Counted from the first letter of the stretch, positions 7,498 to 14,552 are shown. The stretch is DNA of 15,729 bases from CANHVK01 sp046304235 (GCA_046304235.1 JBKCEW010000021.1:1-15729); one strand, 5' to 3'. Notes: generated from the letters alone by a model not told the origin. Numbers and translations: made by a program.

Positions 7498-9585
7498 ATG
7501 AAGAATGTGATGTTTAAAGGGCTGATTTTCTTTTTATTGTTGTTTGTTGATAATCAAGTGTTTTCTCAATTTGGTCCTGATTGGCACGATAAAATTACTT
7601 GGGATTTTTCTTTCGAAAAGAAAGATGAATCACATGCGTATGTTGTAGCAAGTGCAAAGCTAAAAAAGGGATGGCATGTATATTCTGTCAACCACAATCC
7701 TGAAAAAGCGAGTTTTACAGGTATACCAACAAAACTAACATTTTCACCTTCAAAAAAGTATAAGTTAATTGGAAAACTACAAGATACTAAAAAGCCGCTA
7801 ACACATAACGATGATTTAGGTACATCTTTGTATTTTGAAGGAACAGCAATTTTCAAACAAGAAATTGAATTTTTACAGGATGCGCCGATGGATATCGCTT
7901 TAACCTATTCATTTATGATTTGTTCGGATGAATTTGGTTGTTTACCCCCTGTAGATGAACAAGCTACATTAAAGGCTACGGGATACAAAGCAGTTAATTT
8001 AAATACAACGATTAAAGGTGACTCAATTGTAAAAACAGAAGTAGTTGATAATAATGTTGTTAAAACGAAAAAAGACACTGACAAAACATCAAATGTTGTA
8101 GTAAAAAAGAAACCAACCACTTCTAAAAAATCGAAAGATACACTTTGGGTTATTTTTCTCAAAGGATTTGGTGGCGGCTTAATCGCCTTATTGACACCGT
8201 GTGTGTTCCCTATGATTCCAATGACGGTTACTTTTTTTACGAAACGTTCGAAAACACGTGCCAAAGGAATTGCAAATGCTTTGTTGTATGGATTTTCAAT
8301 CATATTTATCTATGTAGCTTTAGGTTTATTAGTAACTGCAGCATTAGGACCTTCAGGATTGAATGACCTTTCTACAAATGTCTGGATGAACCTTATTTTC
8401 TTTGCGATATTCATCTTTTTTGCGATTTCATTTTTAGGAGCATTTGAATTACGATTACCTAGTTCGTGGGTAAATAAAGCCGATAATAATGCTGACAAAG
8501 GAGGATTGATCGGAATTTTCTTTATGGCATTTACCTTAAGTTTGGTATCTTTTTCTTGTACAGGTCCAATAATTGGTTCTTTATTAGTTGAGTCAGCTGC
8601 TGATGGAGCTATGTTGGCACCTGCTATTGGAATGGGAGGATTTGCGGTTGCTTTAGCTTTGCCATTTGCATTGTTTGCTGTATTCCCAGGTTGGTTAAAT
8701 TCTTTACCTCAATCGGGAGGATGGTTGAATTCGGTGAAAGTAGTATTAGGTTTATTAGAATTAGCTTTAGCAATGAAATTCTTATCTGGAGTAGATTTAG
8801 CATATCATTGGGGGATTTTAACAAGAGAACTATTTGTTGCAATCTGGACGGTGATTTTCTTTATAATAGGGTTTTATTTATTAGGTAAGATAAAGTTCTC
8901 CCATGATTCGAATGTAGAAAAATTAACGGTCACACGTTTCTTGTTTGCCTTATCAGCGTTTGTGTTTGGATTGTATTTATTACCTGGAATGTGGGGAGCA
9001 CCTTTACAGTTAATCGACGGAGTAGCCCCTCCAAGAACACATAGTGAAGATAATTTTAGTTTTGTTAGAGGAGAGGGATCTGCTTCAAGTTCTACAAATA
9101 GCACACATTATGAAGCGTTTAAACAATACATGCATCCTGTTTCTGATGGAAGTATCTTGGTGTTTCACGAATTAGAAAAAGCGAAAGAACTAGCTAAATT
9201 AGAAGGGAAGAATATTCTTCTTGATTTTACTGGTCATAACTGCGCAAATTGTCGTCGTACAGAATCAAAAATTTGGTTAGATCCTGCTATTAAACCTTTA
9301 TTGCAAGATAGTTTGATTATTGTTTCATTGTATGTGGATGATAGAACACCTTTGCCTTTAAATGAGCAAAAGTTTTCGAAAGCGTTACAAGCTAAAATGA
9401 CAACGATTGGAATGAAATGGTCGGATTATGAGATTACTCATTATAATCAAATTACCCAACCATTGTATGTTTTAATTGATGCTGAGGGGAATGATATTTC
9501 TGCACCCCTGGGTTATGAACCGAATGTTGAGAAGTATAGAAAGTTTCTAGAAGCGGGTCTTCGAGGGCCTCAGACACCGCGTTAA
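7498..9585 (+). CDS. dsbD: Thiol:disulfide interchange protein DsbD (full-length, three domains)
   Basis: This membrane protein passes electrons from cytoplasmic thioredoxin to the periplasm. A signal peptide (about 1-23) is followed by an N-terminal DsbD-alpha-like domain (about 30-160) with Cys142-x5-Cys148 (CSDEFGC), the same spacing as the E. coli pair 103/109. A Lys/Thr-rich linker (about 175-212) leads to the membrane domain (about 215-500) with TPCVFPMIP (Cys235) and SFSCTGP (Cys354), the transmembrane redox pair. The C-terminal thioredoxin domain has FTGHNCANC (Cys582, Cys585), and the 695-residue length is somewhat above E. coli's. All six redox cysteines are present, so the relay appears intact. 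The next in-frame ATG (residue 5) also leaves a signal peptide. Its stop shares the TTAA palindrome with the stop of the convergent pepT gene. Substrates could be cytochrome c maturation or periplasmic isomerases. Confidence 0.95.
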   Translation: MKNVMFKGLIFFLLLFVDNQVFSQFGPDWHDKITWDFSFEKKDESHAYVVASAKLKKGWHVYSVNHNPEKASFTGIPTKLTFSPSKKYKLIGKLQDTKKPLTHNDDLGTSLYFEGTAIFKQEIEFLQDAPMDIALTYSFMICSDEFGCLPPVDEQATLKATGYKAVNLNTTIKGDSIVKTEVVDNNVVKTKKDTDKTSNVVVKKKPTTSKKSKDTLWVIFLKGFGGGLIALLTPCVFPMIPMTVTFFTKRSKTRAKGIANALLYGFSIIFIYVALGLLVTAALGPSGLNDLSTNVWMNLIFFAIFIFFAISFLGAFELRLPSSWVNKADNNADKGGLIGIFFMAFTLSLVSFSCTGPIIGSLLVESAADGAMLAPAIGMGGFAVALALPFALFAVFPGWLNSLPQSGGWLNSVKVVLGLLELALAMKFLSGVDLAYHWGILTRELFVAIWTVIFFIIGFYLLGKIKFSHDSNVEKLTVTRFLFALSAFVFGLYLLPGMWGAPLQLIDGVAPPRTHSEDNFSFVRGEGSASSSTNSTHYEAFKQYMHPVSDGSILVFHELEKAKELAKLEGKNILLDFTGHNCANCRRTESKIWLDPAIKPLLQDSLIIVSLYVDDRTPLPLNEQKFSKALQAKMTTIGMKWSDYEITHYNQITQPLYVLIDAEGNDISAPLGYEPNVEKYRKFLEAGLRGPQTPR

Positions 9586-10829
9586 CTTCTTTCTTCCCAG
9601 ATTTGGATTAGTTCCACACAAGTAGCTACAGCTTTCTCCATATCTTGTACACTTACGTATTCGTGACGTGAATGGATAGCCATTTCACCTGTGAAAATAT
9701 TTGGACAAGGTAGGCCCATAAACGAAAGTTTTGAACCGTCTGTTCCTCCGCGAATGATCGTTGCTTCTGATTCTATACCAATACGTTTCATGGCTTCGAT
9801 TGCATAATCTGTCACGAAAGGGACTATATTTAAGACCTCTTTCATGTTTCGGTATTGTTCTTTTATTTCGAAAGAAGTTTCTAATTCAGGATAGTTGATT
9901 AGTACATCATTTACGATGTTTTGTAAACGCGCTTCGTGTTCAGCTAATTTTTTGGTATCATGATCTCTGATAATGAAATTGAGGGTTGCCGTTTCTAATT
10001 CTCCTTTGATGGAAGTAGGATGAACAAAACCCTCTCTTTTTTCGGTTGTTTCGGGAGACCATTCATTTTTTGGTAAAGCAGCCACTATTTCCGATGCTAC
10101 TTTTATGGCGTTCACCATTTTACCTTTTGCATAACCTGGATGAGCACTTTTTCCATGAATAGTAATCGTAATTCCATCCGCTGAAAACGATTCGTCTTCC
10201 AAAGACCCCAAAGTTCCACCATCCAAGGTGTAGCCATAATCAGCATTTAATTTTTTCATATCTAATTGTTCTACTCCGCGACCTACTTCTTCGTCTGGCG
10301 TAAACAAAATGCGAACATCTCCGTGTTTCACTTGTGGATTATTAACCAGGTAATACGCAAAGTCCATGATGATTGCAATGCCTGCTTTGTCATCTGCTCC
10401 TAATAAGGTTAAACCACTAGCAGTAACGATATCATCTCCGATTTTACTTTTTAAATAAGTGTGTTTTTCAGTTGTGATGATTTTAGTAGGATCGTCGGGT
10501 AATACAATTGGCGCTCCTGTGTAATTTTTATGTACAATTGGTTTTACATTCGTACCACTGCAATCGGGAGCAGTATCCATGTGTGAACAAAAACAAATGG
10601 TTGGAATCTCTTTTTTGTCTGAATTTGATGGAATTGTTGCATATACATATCCCCACTGATCCATTTCAGCATCAGCGATTCCCATTTCTACTAATTCTTC
10701 AACCAAAATTTTAGCTAGGTCTTTTTGTTTTTCCGAAGACGGAAAAGTAGGAGATAGTGGGTCAGCAGTGGTGTCGATTTGAACGTATTTTAAGAAACGT
10801 TCTAGGACAGTATGGGAGTAGTTTTGCAT
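9582..10829 (-). CDS. pepT: Peptidase T (tripeptide aminopeptidase)
   Basis: This cytoplasmic M20B di-zinc aminopeptidase cuts the N-terminal residue from tripeptides. The expected metal site is complete: HMDTAPD (His83, with Asp85), GADDKAG (Asp146), DEEVGRG (Glu180 as base, Glu181 as ligand), TLDGG (Asp203) and a C-terminal IHSRHEYV (His386/His389). The dimerisation domain lies between about 210 and 320 (ITIHGKSAHPGYAKGKMVNA). The 415-residue length is normal. The ATG at 10829 is preceded by a TACATTTG promoter. It converges on dsbD with a 4-base overlap at the stops, and no room is left for a separate terminator. Confidence 0.97.
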   Translation of the reverse strand: MQNYSHTVLERFLKYVQIDTTADPLSPTFPSSEKQKDLAKILVEELVEMGIADAEMDQWGYVYATIPSNSDKKEIPTICFCSHMDTAPDCSGTNVKPIVHKNYTGAPIVLPDDPTKIITTEKHTYLKSKIGDDIVTASGLTLLGADDKAGIAIIMDFAYYLVNNPQVKHGDVRILFTPDEEVGRGVEQLDMKKLNADYGYTLDGGTLGSLEDESFSADGITITIHGKSAHPGYAKGKMVNAIKVASEIVAALPKNEWSPETTEKREGFVHPTSIKGELETATLNFIIRDHDTKKLAEHEARLQNIVNDVLINYPELETSFEIKEQYRNMKEVLNIVPFVTDYAIEAMKRIGIESEATIIRGGTDGSKLSFMGLPCPNIFTGEMAIHSRHEYVSVQDMEKAVATCVELIQIWEERS

Positions 10830-10842
10830 GTAGTGTTTTTTT

Positions 10843-10850
10843 CAAATGTA
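10843..10850 (-). promoter_or_regulatory. Promoter -7 box of pepT
   Basis: The minus strand reads TACATTTG, an exact TAnnTTTG match, 13 bases upstream of the ATG. The leader would be very short (about 8 bases, A-rich). Confidence 0.5.
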
Positions 10851-10855
10851 TTGAT

Positions 10856-10886
10856 TTTCTTTTCTTTTTCCGCAAAAGAAAAGAAA
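10856..10886. repeat. Perfect 13-base inverted repeat upstream of pepT
   Basis: TTTCTTTTCTTTT (10856-10868) and AAAAGAAAAGAAA (10874-10886) form a perfect stem around TCCGC. It is followed by CAAAAGAAAA, the same layout (T-rich arm, short loop with CGC or TGCC, A-rich arm, then an A-rich stretch) as the hairpins at 12529, 14258 and 15609. The 285-base gap 10830-11114 holds this, the pepT promoter, a degenerate repeat unit near 11021 and the ndk terminator. I see no gene in it: the open frames there read through simple sequence. Confidence 0.6.
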
Positions 10887-11020
10887 CAAAAGAAAACACG
10901 TCTCTGTATTTTATTTCCTCTTTCAACTTTTGAAATTGCTACCATTTCGGTGATCTCTCCACATACGTTTCGAGCTACCTTATGGAGCCAGCATTTCAAT
11001 TCGTTTCAATTCGTTCATAA

Positions 11021-11047
11021 AATAAGGAGACATGGATATCGCTACGA
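11021..11047. repeat. Degenerate U-type repeat unit
   Basis: AAAATAAGGAGACATGGATA followed by TCGCTACG resembles the U modules of the right-hand region (AAAATAAGGCGCATTTT, then TTCGAGGTCGCTATCGCTT) with an internal deletion. It would be the only sign of that family left of 12500. The short length makes this weak. Confidence 0.35.
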
Positions 11048-11064
11048 AAATCTATTTTTATAAA

Positions 11065-11094
11065 CCAAAAAAGCTGTCCTTAACAGACAGCTTT
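11065..11094 (-). terminator. Rho-independent terminator of ndk
   Basis: On the minus strand AAAGCTGTC (11094-11086) pairs perfectly with GACAGCTTT (11078-11070) around a 7-base loop, followed by a run of T (11071-11067). It lies 21 bases after the ndk stop. Confidence 0.85.
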
Positions 11095-11114
11095 AAATAT
11101 GAATTCTAAATGAA

Positions 11115-11534
11115 TTAGAAAATTTCGTTTGCAGCGAAGTGGAATGCACCTTCTCTTTCAGCGCTAGCGTCAGCATCTGAACCGTGAACTGCATTTTTTC
11201 CTTTGCTTTCAGCGTATAATTTACGGATAGTTCCATCAGCAGCTTCAGCAGGATCAGTAGCACCGATTAATGCTCTGAAGTCAGCAACTGCATTGTCTTT
11301 CTCTAAAATAGCAGCGATGATAGGACCAGAAGTCATATACTCAACTAATTCACCGTAGAAAGGTCTTTCAGCATGCTCGATATAGAATTCTTTTGCTTGA
11401 GCTTCACTCAAATGAGTAAATTTCATAGCTTTAATTTTGAATCCTTTAGAAATGATTAAATCTAAAATTTTACCAGCGTTTCCACCTTCAATCGCGTCTG
11501 GTTTCAACATTGTGAACGTTCTGTTTGTTGCCAT
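11115..11534 (-). CDS. ndk: Nucleoside diphosphate kinase
   Basis: This enzyme transfers gamma-phosphate from ATP to NDPs through a phospho-histidine. The 139 residues are the usual length. Visible are the N-terminal FTMLKPDAIEGGNAGKIL with Lys11, the ERPFYGELVEYMTSGPIIA stretch (56-74), and the active-site signature NAVHGSDA (114-121) with His117. The C-terminus ends FHFAANEIF, as is common in Bacteroidota, with an extra GKN before the active site. It has its own promoter and a terminator and is transcribed away from the ZIP transporter gene. The GC-richer, more regular codons (GCA, GCG and TTC kept through the gene) suggest high expression. Confidence 0.98.
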   Translation of the reverse strand: MATNRTFTMLKPDAIEGGNAGKILDLIISKGFKIKAMKFTHLSEAQAKEFYIEHAERPFYGELVEYMTSGPIIAAILEKDNAVADFRALIGATDPAEAADGTIRKLYAESKGKNAVHGSDADASAEREGAFHFAANEIF

Positions 11535-11552
11535 TTTTTTCTAATTTTTGGA

Positions 11553-11560
11553 CAAATATA
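11553..11560 (-). promoter_or_regulatory. Promoter -7 box of ndk
   Basis: The minus strand reads TATATTTG, an exact TAnnTTTG match, 18 bases upstream of the ndk ATG. The short leader ends in an A-rich run (TTAGAAAAAA) just before the start. Confidence 0.65.
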
Positions 11561-11625
11561 GATAGAAATCTTTGTTAATACTTAAAGCAAATATTAAATA
11601 CTTAGAAAACTGATAAATCAAAAAG

Positions 11626-11644
11626 TTAGGTTAGTCTAACTTTT
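11626..11644 (+). promoter_or_regulatory. DtxR/IdeR-like metal-repressor operator upstream of the ZIP gene
   Basis: TTAGGTTAGTCTAACTTTT agrees with the classical DtxR box (TTAGGTTAGSCTAACCTAA) at 15 of 19 positions, including the whole left half and the CTAAC of the right half. It ends five bases before the ZIP -7 box, so a bound repressor would block RNA polymerase. The wider sequence is also a 10-base inverted repeat (11620-11629 with 11636-11645). It is unlikely to be a terminator because no gene is transcribed into it. The regulator itself is not in this window. Confidence 0.6.
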
Positions 11645-11649
11645 TTAAT

Positions 11650-11657
11650 TATATTTG
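11650..11657 (+). promoter_or_regulatory. Promoter -7 box of the ZIP transporter gene
   Basis: TATATTTG matches TAnnTTTG. Transcription would start near 11663, which excludes the in-frame TTG at 11655 as the translation start and supports the ATG at 11700. Confidence 0.6.
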
Positions 11658-11699
11658 TTAAGTTTAAATAAACTAATTTTATTTATAACCATTTTTAAT

Positions 11700-12524
11700 A
11701 TGGATCAAATAGTCGCTTATTTCAGTTCGATAGACCCTGCATATGCAGCTCTTTTAGCAACCGTTTTTACTTGGTTGGTAACCGCAGCTGGGGCATCTTT
11801 TGTTTTCTTTTTTAAAACGATGCATAGAGCTGTGTTAGATGCGATGCTTGGTTTTACAGGAGGAGTCATGGTTGCTGCGAGTTTTTGGTCTTTGTTAAAT
11901 CCTGCGATTGAAATGTCGGAAAAGATGTACCCGACTATGAAGTGGATGCCTGCGGCCGTTGGATTTGCATTGGGAGCGATGTTTTTATTTTGTTTGGATA
12001 AGTGGTTGCCCCATTTACATATCAATTTTAAAGAAGAAGAAAAAGAGGGGACTAAAACCCAATTGCATAAGTCTATTTTATTGGTGTTAGCGATTACTTT
12101 ACATAATATTCCTGAAGGCTTAGCAGTAGGGGTGTTATTTGGAGCCGCTTCTTTGGGAATTGATGGTGCTACTATTCCTGCAGCTATTGCTTTAGCTATT
12201 GGAATTGGAATTCAAAATTTTCCGGAAGGTTTTGCAGTTGCGATGCCTTTACGAAGAATTGGAATGAGTCGTTTTAAAAGTTTTTGGTACGGTCAACTTT
12301 CAGCAATCGTAGAACCCGTTGCTGGAGTAATTGGAGCTTTGGCTGTTATTTACATGCAACCTATTTTACCTTTCGCTCTTGCTTTTGCAGCAGGCGCCAT
12401 GATTTATGTTGTAGTAGAAGAGGTGATTCCAGAAACCCAGCGGGATAAATATACCGATATTGCTGTGCTTGGGTTTATAGGTGGTTTTTTGGTGATGATG
12501 ATTTTGGATGTAGCGCTAGGGTGA
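11700..12524 (+). CDS. ZIP-family divalent metal transporter (GufA-like)
   Basis: This is an inner-membrane carrier that imports Zn2+, Fe2+ or Mn2+. The 274 residues form about eight membrane segments with the ZIP signatures HNIPEG (135-140, TM4) and QNFPEG (172-177, TM5), which build the binuclear metal site. Also present are VEPVAG (204-209) and EEVIPE (240-245). The QNxPEG variant and an N-terminal FTGGVMVAASFWSLLNPAIE point to the GufA branch rather than ZupT. A His/Lys/Glu-rich cytoplasmic loop (HLHINFKEEEKEGTKTQLHK, 105-123 region) separates TM3 and TM4, as usual. The frame extends to a TTG 45 bases upstream, but the promoter position argues for ATG 11700. The metal is unknown; the DtxR-like operator suggests iron or manganese control. 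Confidence 0.93.
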   Translation: MDQIVAYFSSIDPAYAALLATVFTWLVTAAGASFVFFFKTMHRAVLDAMLGFTGGVMVAASFWSLLNPAIEMSEKMYPTMKWMPAAVGFALGAMFLFCLDKWLPHLHINFKEEEKEGTKTQLHKSILLVLAITLHNIPEGLAVGVLFGAASLGIDGATIPAAIALAIGIGIQNFPEGFAVAMPLRRIGMSRFKSFWYGQLSAIVEPVAGVIGALAVIYMQPILPFALAFAAGAMIYVVVEEVIPETQRDKYTDIAVLGFIGGFLVMMILDVALG

Positions 12525-12528
12525 TAAA

Positions 12529-12557
12529 TTACTTTTTGGCATCGCCCCAAAAAGTAA
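12529..12557. repeat. Perfect 11-base hairpin, first part of composite repeat copy 1
   Basis: TTACTTTTTGG (12529-12539) pairs with CCAAAAAGTAA (12547-12557) around CATCGCC. It begins five bases after the ZIP stop and is followed by CAAAAAGG and the repeat core. It may end transcripts from either side, but the T-run after the stem is poor on both strands, so it is not a textbook terminator. Confidence 0.65.
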
Positions 12558-12564
12558 CAAAAAG

Positions 12565-12744
12565 GTCTAGTCCTCGGAAATTCGACTACCCACTAACAAA
12601 CGACGCTAAAAATTATAAACTCGTCGTTCCTCCTCAAACAGTATAATTTTTTACGCTTACTTATTGTTGTGTGACCCAGTCTACATTTCCTAAGGGACAT
12701 TTAGATTACGAAGACACTATCGCTTTAGAATCGAAGAGAGATTT
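12565..12744 (-). repeat. Composite repeat copy 1 (107-base core plus U module)
   Basis: Bases 12565-12671 are, by eye, identical to 14297-14403. The shared core starts GTCTAGTCCTCGGAAATTCG and ends CTTACTTATTGTTGTG. It contains a stem AACGACG (12599-12605) with CGTCGTT (12622-12628). Bases 12690-12735 form a U module (AAGGGACATTTAGATTACGA, then CTATCGCTTTAG). The strand given is that of the flanking genes, since in that direction the repeat follows the ATPase stop. The 303-base gap 12525-12827 holds the hairpin, this copy, an AT-rich stretch and one diverged U unit. No gene is seen in it. Confidence 0.85.
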
Positions 12745-12779
12745 TGAATTAAACATTAAGCATCAAAAATTAAACATTT

Positions 12780-12820
12780 AATATGGCGCGTTTTAATCAC
12801 GATATGGCTATCATCAAGTA
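12780..12820. repeat. Diverged U-type unit next to the ATPase stop
   Basis: ATGGCGCGTTTTAATCACGA followed by TATGGCTATCATC aligns with the U consensus (AAGGCGCATTTTAGATTTCGA, then GGTCGCTATCGCTT) at most positions. It also opens a 21-codon plus-strand frame (12783-12848), which I do not call as a gene. Confidence 0.45.
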
Positions 12821-12827
12821 TGATACA

Positions 12828-14042
12828 TTACCAGGAGTTACTCAATAAAAAATCTATAATATTCATCCATCGTATTCCATTTCTAGACGTTTCAAAGCCT
12901 TTATCAAGAGACAAAACATATTTTGGAAAACTATCTTTTACCATTTCTAATGAGCGATATTCACGCTCAATAACTTTATCATTAGTTAGTTGAGCGGAAA
13001 CTTGAATGTAAATTTTTTCAGTTCCTTTGGTAGCAATAAAATCGATCTCCAAATCATCTAATTTTCCTATTGTTATCTTGTAATCTCTTGATTTTATTTC
13101 TAAATAAACGATATTTTCCAATTGAGCTGAAACAGACTCAGGTGTATATCCCAATGTTGCAAACCTTAACCCGATGTCTGACATATAATACTTTTCATAT
13201 GTTTCTAACAGGCGCTTTCCTTTCAAATCATATCGTTCTACTTTTTCAAATAACAATGCATCGCAATTGAAACGGATATAGTTTAGAACTGTATCAACAG
13301 AAACTTTTCTGTTTTGTGATTTCATAAAATCACTAACACTTTTTGCACTGGTAATTTTCCCACTATTATCAATTAAATATTTACTGATAACATCCAACAT
13401 AGCAGCGTCTCTTATATTGTTTCTGACGATTACATCTTTTAATAATACACTATTGTATATAGATTGTAAATATTGACGAATAACGGTATCATCTAATTCC
13501 ATGTGGTGTATTCCAGGAAAACCGCCAAATTTTAAATATGCATCAAATTGCTCTTCAATAGTATTACCCCTTTCTTTACTATTAATAAAGGATATAAATT
13601 CTGAAAACACCAAAGAGTACATCTTAAACTCAACATGTCTTCCAGAGAGAAGGGTTGCTAATTCTGAAGAAAGTAAGCGTGCATTTGAACCTGAAATATA
13701 GATGTCATTTTTACCTTCAGCCAGTAGTGAGTTAATTGCTTTTTCCCATTCATCTACTTCTTGAACTTCATCAATAAAAATATAATACTTAACACCTATC
13801 TTTCTTTGTCTTTCTTGTATATATGTATATAAATCCCTATAATTTTTTATGCCATCAAATTCCATCAACTCCATATTTATATGAATGATTTGTTCAATAG
13901 CAATATTTCTATTTTCTACTAATTGTATGATTTGTTTTAGTAATGTACTTTTACCACAACGGCGAATGCCTGTAATAACCTTAATAACAGGCTTTTCTAT
14001 AAATGGAGTGATTTTGGCTAGATATCTTTTTCTTTCTATCAT
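12828..14042 (-). CDS. AAA_14 / DUF4143 family ATPase
   Basis: This is a 404-residue P-loop ATPase of the family with an N-terminal AAA_14 domain and a C-terminal DUF4143 domain. It has Walker A GIRRCGKST (25-33), Walker B YYIFIDEVQ (86-94, Asp91/Glu92), and sensor-like ISGSNARLLSSELATLLSGR (116-135, possible Arg finger 135). FGGFPG (172-177) joins the two parts. The DUF4143 part ends with LENIVYLEI (308-316), DDLEIDFIATKG (329-340) and KIYIQVSAQL (343-352). This is the restriction-enzyme-like fold, here with Gln in place of the usual third acidic residue, so nuclease activity is doubtful. The role of the family is unknown; members are frequent, mobile and present in many copies in Bacteroidota and archaea. 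The ATG at 14042 lies within the innermost of three phased palindromes, which points to autoregulation or a dedicated regulator. Composite repeats bracket it on both sides. Confidence 0.9.
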   Translation of the reverse strand: MIERKRYLAKITPFIEKPVIKVITGIRRCGKSTLLKQIIQLVENRNIAIEQIIHINMELMEFDGIKNYRDLYTYIQERQRKIGVKYYIFIDEVQEVDEWEKAINSLLAEGKNDIYISGSNARLLSSELATLLSGRHVEFKMYSLVFSEFISFINSKERGNTIEEQFDAYLKFGGFPGIHHMELDDTVIRQYLQSIYNSVLLKDVIVRNNIRDAAMLDVISKYLIDNSGKITSAKSVSDFMKSQNRKVSVDTVLNYIRFNCDALLFEKVERYDLKGKRLLETYEKYYMSDIGLRFATLGYTPESVSAQLENIVYLEIKSRDYKITIGKLDDLEIDFIATKGTEKIYIQVSAQLTNDKVIEREYRSLEMVKDSFPKYVLSLDKGFETSRNGIRWMNIIDFLLSNSW

Positions 14043-14129
14043 AATCGAACTTATTTGTACATTTATGTATTATTTCGATTATAATCGAAAGGAATTTAAA
14101 ATATTTAAAAAGATTCGATTATAATCGAA
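14033..14129. promoter_or_regulatory. Three palindromic operator sites at exact 40-base spacing over the ATPase start
   Basis: Site 2 (14073-14090) is the perfect 18-base palindrome TTTCGATTATAATCGAAA. Site 3 (14114-14129) is the perfect 16-base TTCGATTATAATCGAA. Site 1 (14033-14050) keeps the right arm TAATCGAA and 7 of 9 bases of the left arm, and covers the ATPase start codon. Centres are 14041/42, 14081/82 and 14121/22. No exact TAnnTTTG box is found on the minus strand between them. Equal spacing puts the sites at a constant helical offset (40 bases is about 3.8 turns), which suggests cooperative binding or repeated units. Confidence 0.75.
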
Positions 14130-14182
14130 GTTTTAATATTAAACGTTGTGTTTAGTGGTTTAATAAGTTCTCTTTTAAACAT

Positions 14183-14246
14183 AATCACCAATTATATATG
14201 TTTTTTAGTGATTGTAATCGCCGAATATATATGGTTTTTGGTGATT
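14183..14246. repeat. Two tandem 33-base units, each an imperfect inverted repeat
   Basis: Unit A (14183-14213) and unit B (14216-14246) share AATCxCCxAATATATATG, TTTTT and GTGATT and are 33 bases apart. Each begins AATCACC-like and ends GGTGATT-like, so each can fold on itself. They lie upstream of the phased operators and may be further regulator sites. The 660-base gap 14043-14702 contains the operators, these units, composite repeat copy 2 and two U modules. I find no gene in it. Confidence 0.7.
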
Positions 14247-14257
14247 TAATAGAGTTT

Positions 14258-14288
14258 TCTACCTTTTTTCATTGCCAAAAAAGGTAGA
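14258..14288. repeat. Perfect 12-base hairpin, first part of composite repeat copy 2
   Basis: TCTACCTTTTTT (14258-14269) pairs with AAAAAAGGTAGA (14277-14288) around CATTGCC. The arms differ in sequence from copy 1 (TTACTTTTTGG) but the design and loop position are the same, so base pairing is kept while the sequence changes. Confidence 0.75.
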
Positions 14289-14296
14289 GCCAAAAA

Positions 14297-14480
14297 GTCT
14301 AGTCCTCGGAAATTCGACTACCCACTAACAAACGACGCTAAAAATTATAAACTCGTCGTTCCTCCTCAAACAGTATAATTTTTTACGCTTACTTATTGTT
14401 GTGGGTCCCAGTCTACATTTCCTAAGGGACATTTTGATTTCGAAGTCGCTATCGCTTTAGAATCGAAGTGCGATTTTAAT
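14297..14480 (-). repeat. Composite repeat copy 2 (107-base core plus U module)
   Basis: The core 14297-14403 matches copy 1 base for base. It then diverges (GGTCCCAGTC instead of TGACCCAGTC) and continues with the U module 14423-14460 (AAGGGACATTTTGATTTCGA, then AGTCGCTATCGCTTTAG). An AT-rich run of ATAATTCATCATT-like repeats follows at 14477-14511. Copies 1 and 2 are 1732 bases apart, in the same orientation, on either side of the ATPase. Confidence 0.88.
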
Positions 14481-14552
14481 TCATAATTCATCATTAAACA
14501 TTCATAATTCACAAGTGCTTCCTCGTGGTACCCGAATTTCAGTGCGCTTCAT

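Noticed and set aside
10812..11063. 83-residue plus-strand frame (and 65-residue minus-strand frame) between pepT and ndk
   Set aside because: Both run through a simple T/A-rich inverted repeat and overlap the pepT start; composition is that of repeat sequence.
11620..11645. Terminator of an upstream gene
   Set aside because: The 10-base inverted repeat has a T-run, but ndk is transcribed away from it, so nothing runs into it; an operator fits better.
11655..11699. Extended ZIP start at TTG 11655
   Set aside because: The TTG lies within the -7 promoter box, so it would not be transcribed.
12783..12848. 21-codon plus-strand mini-gene MARFNHDMAIIKYDTLPGVT...
   Set aside because: It aligns with a diverged U repeat unit and overlaps the ATPase end; it is too short to support by itself.
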